This document shows, one piece after another, positions 54,485 through 63,700 of a stretch of DNA of 64,000 bases. A program made the position numbers and the translations under genes. This DNA is from JAWKZG01 sp041396125 (GTDB lineage Bacteria; Pseudomonadota; Gammaproteobacteria; Competibacterales; Competibacteraceae). The notes beneath the pieces are model-generated. The model made no database searches. It saw nothing but the letters and a program-made list of their open reading frames with translations, and was not told the DNA's origin. How positions within the stretch are numbered: the first letter of the stretch is position 1; the number at the start of each line of letters is the position of its first letter. The stretch is from NCBI GenBank assembly GCA_041396125.1, contig JAWKZG010000004.1, positions 124,001 through 188,000 of the forward strand. The letters run 5' to 3'.

Positions 54485-55498
54485 ATGACTGAAACCAAAG
54501 CGATTAATCTGGCGCTGCAAGGCGGCGGCGCACATGGCGCGTTTACCTGGGGCGTACTGGACCGACTGCTGACCGACCAGCGGATACGCATTGAAGGCAT
54601 CAGTGGCACCAGTGCCGGCGCCATGAATGCAGCGGTGCTGGCTGACGGCATGCGCAAAGGCGGCCCCGAACAGGCCCGTCAGTCACTGCATGATTTCTGG
54701 CGTGCTGTCAGCAACAGCACACGCTTCAGTCCGCTGCAGCGTACCGCACTGGATGCCTTGCTGAGCAACTGGAATCTGGATTATTCACCGGGTTATGTTG
54801 GCTTTGATCTGCTTACCAGACTAAGCTCGCCGTATGACTTGAATCCTCTGAATATCAACCCGTTGCGCGATCTGGTCGCCGAACTGATCGATTTCGACAG
54901 CGCCCGCCGTTGCGATCAGGTTAAATTATTCATTTCCGCCACTAATGTGCATACCGGGCGGGTTCGGGTGTTCCGGCAAACTGAAATTACAGCAGACGTT
55001 TTGATGGCATCGGCCTGCCTGCCGCTGGTTTTCCAGGCGGTGGAAATTGATAATGTGCCGTACTGGGATGGGGGGTATACGGGTAATCCGGCGCTGTTCC
55101 CGCTGTTTTACGAGTGCACCAGTAACGACATCGTGATCGTGCAGATCAACCCGCAGAAAATAAACTACACGCCGCGCAGCGCCCGCGAAATTCTCAACCG
55201 ATTGAACGAAATCACCTTTAACGCCAGCATGCATCGGGAACTGCGCTCAATCGAGTTTGTAGACCGGTTACTGGAACAGCATCGGCTTGATCCCGAGCAC
55301 TACTCCAAAATTCTGGTCCATCTGATCGCCAGCGCCGAAATGGATCAGCTTAACGCGTCCAGTAAACTGAACGCGGAATGGGCTTTTCTGCTGCATATGC
55401 ACGATATCGGCTGGCGCAACGCGGAACTCTGGCTGGCGGATAATTACACCAAACTGGGACACGAATCCAGTGTGGACTTGCGCGCAATGTTCCAGTAA
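54485..55498 (+). CDS. Patatin-like phospholipase
   Basis: 337 residues. Oxyanion loop QGGGAHG, nucleophile elbow GTSAG (catalytic Ser near residue 41) and catalytic Asp in WDGGYTGNP, all intact. No signal peptide or TM. Cytoplasmic lipid acyl hydrolase of the RssA/YjjU kind. It follows psd by 69 bases in the same direction, so a membrane-lipid turnover unit is plausible. Confidence 0.88.
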   Translation: MTETKAINLALQGGGAHGAFTWGVLDRLLTDQRIRIEGISGTSAGAMNAAVLADGMRKGGPEQARQSLHDFWRAVSNSTRFSPLQRTALDALLSNWNLDYSPGYVGFDLLTRLSSPYDLNPLNINPLRDLVAELIDFDSARRCDQVKLFISATNVHTGRVRVFRQTEITADVLMASACLPLVFQAVEIDNVPYWDGGYTGNPALFPLFYECTSNDIVIVQINPQKINYTPRSAREILNRLNEITFNASMHRELRSIEFVDRLLEQHRLDPEHYSKILVHLIASAEMDQLNASSKLNAEWAFLLHMHDIGWRNAELWLADNYTKLGHESSVDLRAMFQ

Positions 55499-55513
55499 TC
55501 AAGTCGTCCCTGC

Positions 55514-56896
55514 TCAGATCGCACGCGAAAATCGCTGTTCGGTTTGCTGACGCAGATAGTGATCGAAAACCATGCAGATATTGCGGATCAGCAAGCGCCC
55601 CGGTGGCAATACATCAATGCCGTCAACGCGCAGACGCACCAGACCGTCACCCTGCATCACCGCCAGCTGTTTCAATTCGGGCTGAAAATACTCGCTAAAG
55701 CGCAAATTGAACTCGTCTTCAATAACGACGGTATTTAAAGTGAAATTGCAAATCAGCCGGTTAATGACCGTCCGGCGCAGCAGATCATCATGATTAAGAT
55801 GCACGCCGCGAAAGACCGGTAACTCGTCGCGCTCAAGCGCGCTGTAGTATTCATCCAGGGTTTTGACATTCTGGCTGTAACTGTCGCCAACCTTGCCAAT
55901 TGCTGTCATCCCCATCGCCACCAGGTCGCAATCGGCGTGGGTGCTATAGCCCTGAAAATTCCGGTATAGCGTACCGTTGCGTTGTGCCTGCGCCAATTCG
56001 TCATCAGGTTTGGCAAAATGATCCATACCGATATAGACATAACCTGCGCCGATCAGACGACGGATAACATGCTGCAGAATTTCAAGCTTGACCGCGGGTG
56101 ACGGCAGCTCCTCGGACCTGATCTGGCGCTGGGTTTTAAACATTGCGGGCAGGTGCGCATAATTGAATACCGATAAGCGATCCGGCTCCAATGCCAGTAT
56201 CTGATTCAGGGTACGGTCAAAACTGGCTACCGTCTGCAGCGGCAGGCCGTAGATCAGATCCAGGCTGATGGATTTAAAACCTTCATCGCGCGCCGCCTGT
56301 ATGGCCCGTTCAGTGACATAGCGCGACTGAATGCGGTTGACTGCCTGCTGTACCTGAGGGTCAAAATCCTGCACACCCATGCTGATACGGTTGAAACCGA
56401 GTTCACGCAACAAATGGATCGATTCCGGTGTTACTTCACGCGGATCGATTTCAATGGAATATTCTCCGCTATCATCGTCCAGCAGCTGAAAATGACGTCC
56501 GGTAACGGCCATCAGCTCACGCATTTGATCGGTACTGATAAACGTTGGTGTACCACCGCCCCAATGTAATTGCCGCACCGGCCGGGAAGAATCGAACAAA
56601 GCGCCCTGCAGCGCTATTTCCCGATACAGATGTTCCAGGTAAGATACGGCCCGCCGCCGGTTCTTGGTGATAATTTTGCTACACGCGCAGTAAAAACAGA
56701 CTGTGTCACAAAACGGAATATGAAAATACAGCGACAATGGCCGTCCACTGCTATTGCTGGCCTGTGCCAGGCGGCGATAATCTGCAGCGGTATAGCCTGT
56801 ATGAAACTGTACCGCAGTCGGGTAGGATGTGTAGCGGGGTCCCGCCTTATCGTACCGGTTGATGAGATCACTGTTAAAAACGACTGCTGTATCCAT
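55514..56896 (-). CDS. hemN: Oxygen-independent coproporphyrinogen III oxidase
   Basis: 460-residue radical SAM enzyme with the [4Fe-4S] motif CDTVCFYC (C-x3-C-x2-C) and HemN landmarks GPRYTSYPTAVQFH at the start, LHWGGGTPTFIS, EIDPREVT and QGYSTHADCDLVAMG. Makes protoporphyrinogen IX without oxygen. Its upstream region has a perfect FNR box and a matched -10, so it should be switched on when oxygen is low. Confidence 0.97.
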   Translation of the reverse strand: MDTAVVFNSDLINRYDKAGPRYTSYPTAVQFHTGYTAADYRRLAQASNSSGRPLSLYFHIPFCDTVCFYCACSKIITKNRRRAVSYLEHLYREIALQGALFDSSRPVRQLHWGGGTPTFISTDQMRELMAVTGRHFQLLDDDSGEYSIEIDPREVTPESIHLLRELGFNRISMGVQDFDPQVQQAVNRIQSRYVTERAIQAARDEGFKSISLDLIYGLPLQTVASFDRTLNQILALEPDRLSVFNYAHLPAMFKTQRQIRSEELPSPAVKLEILQHVIRRLIGAGYVYIGMDHFAKPDDELAQAQRNGTLYRNFQGYSTHADCDLVAMGMTAIGKVGDSYSQNVKTLDEYYSALERDELPVFRGVHLNHDDLLRRTVINRLICNFTLNTVVIEDEFNLRFSEYFQPELKQLAVMQGDGLVRLRVDGIDVLPPGRLLIRNICMVFDHYLRQQTEQRFSRAI

Positions 56897-56941
56897 AATT
56901 AAACACCTCTTGGTTTACCTCCCCGCATGCATACCCTGCTA

Positions 56942-56947
56942 AGTAGA
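56942..56947 (-). promoter_or_regulatory. -10 element of the hemN promoter
   Basis: TCTACT on the minus strand, placed 22-27 bases downstream of the FNR box edge, the spacing of class II FNR promoters (box centred at about -41.5). Predicted start near 56935, giving a leader of about 39 bases. Confidence 0.5.
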
Positions 56948-56969
56948 ATTGAATTCAAGGAGCAATACT

Positions 56970-56983
56970 TTGATACAGATCAA
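56970..56983. promoter_or_regulatory. FNR/Anr box upstream of hemN
   Basis: TTGATACAGATCAA, an exact match to the TTGAT-N4-ATCAA consensus. It lies 74 bases from the hemN start on the minus strand and 27 bases from the antiporter start on the plus strand. The spacing to the -10 element at 56942 points to hemN as the regulated gene. Confidence 0.88.
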
Positions 56984-57009
56984 CCAATGCCAGCATCGGT
57001 AGATCATTG

Positions 57010-58718
57010 ATGCATCCAGATGCTCTGGCCTCAGCTACGCTTTTATTGGTCGCTGCTGTACTTGCAGTGGCACTGTTTCGGCGTATTAATCTGCCCCCGA
57101 TTCTGGCTTATCTGTTCGTCGGCCTGATCCTCGGCCCGCATGCTCTGGGCTGGTTCTCGGCAGCCGAAGAAACTTACCTGCTGGGCGAGATCGGCATCGC
57201 ATTTTTATTGTTTGCGATTGGCCTGGAATTTTCCCTGCCACAATTCTGGAGCATGCGGCAGACCCTGCTTGGCCTGGGCGGTGCACAAGTCCTGATCGGC
57301 ACCATCTCGGGGGCATTGATTGCCTGGCTGAGCGGAGTCCATTGGGAAGCAGCACTGATAGTTGGCGGCGCACTGGCCATGTCATCCACTGCGATTGTGG
57401 TCAAGCAACTGACTGATCAGATGGAACTGCAACTGCCGCACGGACGACTGGCACTGGGCATACTGCTGTTTCAGGATCTGGCTGCGGTGCCTTTTCTGGT
57501 GGTAATTCCGATTCTGGCCAGCAGCACTGATCAATCGCTCGCCATCCCGCTGCTGCTGGCTTTGCTGAAAACAGCCCTGGCATTTGCCATTCTGCTAACC
57601 GCAGGCCGGTACTTGCTGCGTCCTTTATTTCACGAAGTTGCCGCTGCCCGCTCAGCCGAGCTGTTCACGCTGACCGTGCTACTGGTATCACTAGTAGCGG
57701 CCTGGTTAACTCATGCCTTGGGTTTGTCACTGGCCCTGGGGGCATTTCTGGCCGGTATGATGCTAAGCGAAACCGAATACCGGCATCAGATCGAGACTGA
57801 TATCCGGCCATTCCGGGATGTCCTGCTCGGGCTGTTCTTTGTCATGGTTGGCATGCAACTCGATCTGGCCTTACTGCCGTCACTGTGGCCCTGGATCACA
57901 TTGCTGGTGATCGGACTGGTGTTCGGTAAGGGGATGCTGATTTTTGCCTTAACCAGACTACTTGGCCATCCACCTAAAACCGCTATCCGCACTGGACTGG
58001 TACTGGCTCACGGCGGTGAGTTTGCTTCGCATTGCTGGCGCTGGCCCTGCAAACCGGATTGCTATCGAGTCAAGCCAGCCAGCCGATTCTGGTTGCGGCT
58101 GTCATGAGTATGCTGATTGCCCCTATTCTGGTGCGCCACAGCAATACCCTCGCGCAAAAATTTTGCCCCGATAAAAAAGTAACCAGCAGCGCGCAAGCAG
58201 AAGGCATTGCCCAGGCACTTCAGTCCACAGGGGATCACGTGATTATTTGCGGCTTCGGCCGGGTTGGACGCAATATGGCCGGCTTCCTGCGCGATGAAGA
58301 TCTTGCTTATGTGGGGCTGGATCTGGATCCCTTACGCGTCAAGGAAGCCTGGGATGACGGTCAGGCCGTTTATTACGGTGATGCGGCCCGTCGCGATATT
58401 CTGCTGGCCGCCGGGCTGGCACGGGCACGGGCACTGGTCATAAGCTTCGATGATGCACATAAAACGCTGAATATCCTGCAAGTAGCCCGATCGTTGCGCA
58501 AAGATATTCCAATTCTGGTGAGATCACGTGATGATGCCAACCTGCATCAGTTTCTGCGTGCTGGCGCTACCGAAGTTGTACCCGAAACGCTGGAAGCCAG
58601 CCTGATGCTCGCCACCCAGCTCTTGCTGCTGCTGGACATACCCGCCGAAAAGATTGCTGACTGTACTCGTGCCGTACGCCGCAACCGTTATTTATTGATT
58701 AACGAAAAAATATACTGA
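57010..58718 (+). CDS. Kef-type monovalent cation:proton antiporter, frameshifted
   Basis: CPA2-family antiporter with about 12 TM helices (ILAYLFVGLILGPHALG, GIAFLLFAIGLEFSLPQFW) and a C-terminal TrkA-N/RCK domain (IICGFGRVGRNMAGFLRDED). The frame breaks at about 58023: GEF is followed by ASHCW, but one extra G gives GEFGFALLALALQTG, the conserved Kef sequence, and joins the two halves into about 569 residues. A one-base sequence error is very likely. Potassium/proton exchange, possibly glutathione-gated as in KefB/KefC, but no ancillary KefF/KefG gene is near. Confidence 0.87.
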
Positions 58719-58736
58719 TAACAGGATAATACGGTC

Positions 58737-58756
58737 ATTCCCGCGCAAGCGGGAAT
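58737..58756. repeat. dRS3-like palindrome
   Basis: ATTCCCGCGCAAGCGGGAAT: 8-bp arms around GCAA. It matches the pattern ATTCCC-N8-GGGAAT of Neisseria dRS3 repeats and of similar elements in many beta- and gammaproteobacteria. Between the antiporter gene and the convergent acidic-tail gene; could also act as a two-way terminator. A second small palindrome, GATCTAT-TTT-ATAGATC, lies at 58794-58810. Confidence 0.75.
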
Positions 58757-58828
58757 CCAGAAGCACGCCAGGTTCAACAGAGTGCCTCAAACCGATCTAT
58801 TTTATAGATCAGAGCGTTAAAAACTGGT

Positions 58829-60260
58829 TCATCTCTCTTTCGTAAACTCGTCCTCATCCAGATCATCGCCGTCTTCTAGATCGTCATCCTCGTCCAGATC
58901 GTCGCCGTCCTCTAGATCATCATCTTCATCCAGATCGTCGCCGTCCTCTAGATCATCATCTTCATCCAGATCATCTTCATCCAGATCATCTTCATCCAGA
59001 TCATCTTCATCCAGATCATCTTCATCCAGATCATCTTCATCCAGATCATCTTCATCCAGATCATCTTCATCCAGATCATCTTCATCCAGATCATCTTCAT
59101 CCAGATCATCTTCATCCAGATCATCTTCATCCAGATCATCATCTTCATCCAGATCATCTTCATCCAGATCATCTTCATCCAGATCATCTTCATCCAGATC
59201 ATCTTCATCCAGATCATCTTCATCCAGATCATCTTCATCCAGATCATCTTCATCCAGATCATCTTCATCCAGATCATCTTCATCCAGATCATCTTCATCC
59301 AGATCATCTTCATCCAGATCATCTTCATCCAGATCATCTTCATCCAGATCATCTTCATCCAGATCATCTTCTATCCAGATCATCTTCATCCAGATCATCT
59401 TCATCCAGATCATCCTCATCCAGATCATCTTCATCCAGATCATCCTCATCCAGATCGTCGCCGTCCTCTAGATCGTCATCTTCATCCAGATCGTCCTCAT
59501 CCCATGAGTCAATATCCACATCGCCGTCCAGATCGGCAGCGCCAATCAGGGTACTTTCATCCTCGATGCTTGCAGGCTTGAATGCAGTCTGCATACGACC
59601 GATCTCTGCTGAAACAAAACCAGGAGCAGGCTCGACAGGTTTGGCACTGGTACTTTGCACTATTGCAGCGCTGTTACCAGCCACTGCCGGCACAGCATCA
59701 GGCTTTGCATCGCGTGCTGTAGCGCCAAAATCGGATACTGTTATTGTTGCTGCGGCTCCCTGCCAGGTTGCCTGGACAGCAGGTGACAAAGCAGCAAACA
59801 CACGCTCGACATAGCGGCAAAATTCGATTGAATCCAGCTTCGCAATACTAATTATCGGTGTTGGCAGGCTTTCACGCTTGACCCAGGTTTGCGCCAGAAT
59901 AGCCCACAATTCGACGTCTTCTGCAGGCGGATCACACACATCATCGTCAGCAACCGAGATTCTCTCCGGCGCTTCAGCAACAGCCAGTGCAACATAATGT
60001 AAAGGCGTCAGCGGTTCCTGCTGATACGCCAGTACGGCCAGTTTAAAACCGCTGTGGTACGATTCACCGGCCAACCCGCCCAAATTCAGCACGGGTACAA
60101 TCTGCTCCTGCCAGATAATCGCTGTGCAGCAATGAGCAGGTGTAAACGGCACTGCCAACAGGCGGAAGTCGGTGAGATATTGCTGGACTGCATGCTGGGC
60201 GACGATGACCGGACGCATGCCCAGCGGTGCCAATAGCCAGGCATGACGTTGATCAGTCAT
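58829..60260 (-). CDS. CheW-like protein with long acidic pentapeptide-repeat tail, frameshifted in the repeat
   Basis: Restored length about 476 residues. The first 150 are a divergent CheW-fold domain (LLAVPFTPAHCCTAIIWQEQIVPVLNLGG), paralogous to 51781-52236. A helix (SLPTPIISIAKLDSIEFCRY) and a Pro/Ala-rich linker follow. From about residue 250 the chain becomes Asp-Leu-Asp-Glu-Asp repeats for more than 200 residues, ending LEDGDDLDEDEFTKER. One extra base near 59374 breaks the frame, giving an early stop at 59364; removing it restores the repeat exactly. The tail has no basic residues until the last few. Last gene of the second chp module, after the CheW-like gene 60331-60783. Role of the tail unknown: charge screening, cation binding or mimicry of nucleic acid are possible. 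Confidence 0.75.
58870..59510 (-). repeat. 15-bp tandem repeat coding the acidic tail
   Basis: About three dozen copies of ATCATCTTCATCCAG (plus-strand reading). The middle (about 58965-59370) is almost perfectly regular, with one three-base insertion near 59140; the flanks carry longer variants that code DDLEDGDD. One frame of the same DNA reads as a Met-Ile-Trp-Met-Lys repeat and is not a gene. Confidence 0.95.
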
Positions 60261-60330
60261 TGTTTTGCTCCATCCAATAGCCGAACGCTATCCGTTTGTG
60301 CAATAAGTCTTCTTGAATCGGCATACGAAC

Positions 60331-60783
60331 TCATTCTGTCAACACCAGAGACCGTAGATAGGCCGCCAGTGCCGGCGCAGTGCTGATCGGCACCAGTTGT
60401 TCACCCTGCCGGAATAATTGTTGCAGCGGTGTTGCCGCACGCTGCATACAGGTTGGCAGCGGTTCAGGAGGCATCACATCGTCCGTCAGGCTGATCGTGT
60501 TAACGGTTTCACATGCCAGCGCCACGCCGGTTTGACCGTTGTCCGCACTCAGACATACACAATAGATCGTGCCAGCTGTCAGCGATGCCAGGGGCTGATA
60601 GTTCGCATTCAGCCCGAAGACCGGCCACAGACGATCGGCATGGATAACACTACCGACGGCCAGCGGGATCTTGTGAGTTTCATCCAGTTCGGTGCTACGC
60701 CGAATACTGACTGCCTCACTTAGGGGAAACGCCAGACGCGCCCCGTCGAATGACAGAATACTCAAACCTTGCTCGTTTGCCAT
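60331..60783 (-). CDS. CheW-like protein of the second chp module
   Basis: 150 residues. ILSFDGARLAFPLSEAVSIR, AVGSVIHADRLWPVFGLNA, and a C-terminal RQGEQLVPISTAPALAAYL make a divergent CheW-like chain. It starts 12 bases after the CheA stop and is paralogous to 51293-51765. Adaptor role inferred from operon position. Confidence 0.7.
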   Translation of the reverse strand: MANEQGLSILSFDGARLAFPLSEAVSIRRSTELDETHKIPLAVGSVIHADRLWPVFGLNANYQPLASLTAGTIYCVCLSADNGQTGVALACETVNTISLTDDVMPPEPLPTCMQRAATPLQQLFRQGEQLVPISTAPALAAYLRSLVLTE

Positions 60784-60795
60784 CTTGCAGCCGCC

Positions 60796-63700
60796 TTACT
60801 GAATGAAAGAACGAATGCTGGCAAGCAATTCGTCTTCATCGAAGGGTTTGGTGACATAACCGTTGGCACCTGCCGCGGCGGCCTGCTGACGGTGTTTCTG
60901 CATGGTGCGCGAGGTAATCATGATGATCGGCAGGTCGGTACTGTGCGAAGTACGAATATAAGACACCAGTTCCAGACCATTCATACGCGGCATCTCGATA
61001 TCCGACAGCACCAGATCCGGTTTCTGTTTACGCAGCAAATCCACTGCTTCGATGCCATCGCGGGCAACCAGCGCCTCGTAACCGGCTTCTTCCACCAGAT
61101 CGGTCAAGGTCTGGCGTACGCTGATAGAGTCATCCACGATCAGTACCCTGGCAGCAGTCGGGCGCTGCACATCGGCGGTGGCTCCTGCTGCCGCACTGGC
61201 AAAAGCCTGCGCCGGAGCACGCAGCAATTCGGCAACATCCAGTACCGGTATCAAACTACCGTCGGCCAACGTCGACAGACCCGCGACACCGCGTATATTA
61301 CCCACATAACGGCCCAGATTTTTCACCACCAGATCATAACTTTTCAACAGCTTGTCAACAGCAACAGCTACCGGACCGGTATCGGAATAGATCATGACGG
61401 TAGAGCACTCCGGCGAAGGCAGACCGCCCTCTTCGGCATGCCCCAGACAAGCGCTTAAAGTAGTAGCGGGATACGCATCCTGGCCAATCTCATACGCCAA
61501 CTGATCACCAATCAGCGTATAGCGACCAAGACGCGGCGACAACACCTGCATAATCGAACTGGTGGGGATCGCATAATGCTCGGCAGCAACCTGCACCACC
61601 AGCGAGTGACTGGTCAGCAGTGTGATCGGCAACCGCAGAGATATCTGGCATCCGCCCGTCTCGGCATCGCCGATTTCCATGATCCCTTTGAGGTCGCGGA
61701 TGGTGGTTTGCACAATGTCCATACCAACACCGCGGCCAGACAGTTGCGTTGCGCTGGTGCGGGTCGAGAAACCCGGTGCCAGGATTAAGCGGGCCAGTTC
61801 AGGATTGCTCATTGTTGCACCGCTGGCCAATAAACCTCTGGCAACAGCAGTGGTACGAATACGCTCGTAATCCAGACCACGACCATCGTCGCGACACTCG
61901 ATGACCACGTTCTGTCCTTCCTGGAAGAAGCTTAAGCGAATCGTACCGGTTGCGGATTTACCTTTCGCCGTGCGGTCAGCAGGGAGTTCGATGCCATGGT
62001 CAACCGCATTGCGCAGCATATGCATCAATGGATCAGCCAGCCGCTCCAGTACTTCGCTGTCGATCTGGATTTCGCTGCCCTTAATGAACAGATCAACCTG
62101 TTTATCCGTTGCCCGGGCAGCTTGCCGAACACTGCGCTGGAGTCTGGCGACAATCGTATTGACTGGCTCCATGCGGGTTTTCATGACCGCGACCTGCAAC
62201 TCATCCTTCATGTGTTGCAAGGGTGCCAGCGAGCGCTCCAGACCGGACAGTTCAGCACGCATCTGCTGCGACATGCGCTGCGAATCCACTACGCTTTCGA
62301 TAAAGCTTCGAGTGGTACTGTACAGCTCATCGTACTGATCCATTTCCAGCGGATCGAAGTTTTTATCCCGGTTGAGCTGACGCAGGCGTTGCTGGGTATT
62401 GGCAACGTGGCGCACATCGATAAAATTTTCCAGCTCGAAACGACGCTGCTGCACCATATTGTGCTGCTGCTGAACATCGTTACTATAGCGGCGCACTATA
62501 GCGAAACGATCCTGCAACTGATCCAGCGCCACCGAGACTTCACCAACCATCCGAAACATCGTATCGATGGTATCAGTCGGCACACGCACCATTTTACCAA
62601 CTGCGACCTCTGCAACCGAGCCGGCTGCCGGCGCTTCGACGATTTCCGGCCTGGGCGATTGCGACTCGGGTGACGGTGGCACAGAGCTGACAGGCGCGGG
62701 TTTTGGCGAAGCTACTGCAGCGGTTGTTTTGGCAGGTATCGCAGCGGCAGCAGGGACTACTTCGGGTGCAGTCGATGTCGCAACAACAGGTGTTTCCAGT
62801 TGACCAGCATCCATGCGGTTGGCCCAATCGAACACATTCTGCAAAATACGCTGCGCGTCGGCAGGCGCTTCAGTCCCGCTCTGGAGTGATTCCAGCATCG
62901 CCTCAACACAGTCGGCGGCTTCTTGCAGAGTACACGCCAGATCAGGTTGCGGTGCACGCTGATGCTCGGTCAGATATTCCAGAATATCCTCGACGTGGTG
63001 CGTCATATTGGCAATGCCTTTGACGCCGATCATATTAGCCGAACCCTTGATGTTATGCGCTAGTCGCTGCGCATTGCCAAGGTTTCTGACGATATCATCC
63101 CCACGAATAATACGCTCGATAGCCATCGAGAAATCCGCTGCATTAAGCGGCGATTCGTGCATAAACACCGTAACCAGCTTGGGATTGACATCCGCACCAA
63201 TGGCCAGCACAACATCATCAGGCTGAGCAACTGTCGGGCGTTGCTCGGCATCGGATAAATAGTCATCAGGATCGGGCGAAAGCGCGGCCAGCATATCGTC
63301 AATCTGATCCTCCGGCACCGGCATCGGCCAGCCCGCTTGCGTCAACAGTTCGACCAGTGCTATTTGCACAACCTGATCAGCAGGATCATTAAAGTATGCT
63401 TGCACAGCCACAGGCCATTCGGCCAGCACGTCCGCCGCAGCCGCACGCGCTGGCGGCTCCATGTCTGGCAGCATTTGGACATTGGCGCTCAGCAACTCAC
63501 CGATAATGGCGAAACCGTTCAAACCCACCGCTTCAGCGGCAATTTGCACCCGTTCAACCACCTTGATATAACCACTGCTGGCGGCATCCAATACCGTAGA
63601 CTCATTAGCGCCAATAAGCTGCTGCCGAAATGGCTCAAACTCATTGAACGTTGCCGCAAGCTGCGCCTGCAGTGCCCCCATCAACTCGTCATCGTCTTCA

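Noticed and set aside
58948..59367. 139-codon Met-Ile-Trp-Met-Lys repeat protein on the minus strand
   Set aside because: It is another frame of the acidic repeat and is not supported by a start site or by composition.
58965..59370. CRISPR-like array of regular repeats
   Set aside because: The period is 15 bases with no spacers, and it continues an open reading frame as a pentapeptide repeat.
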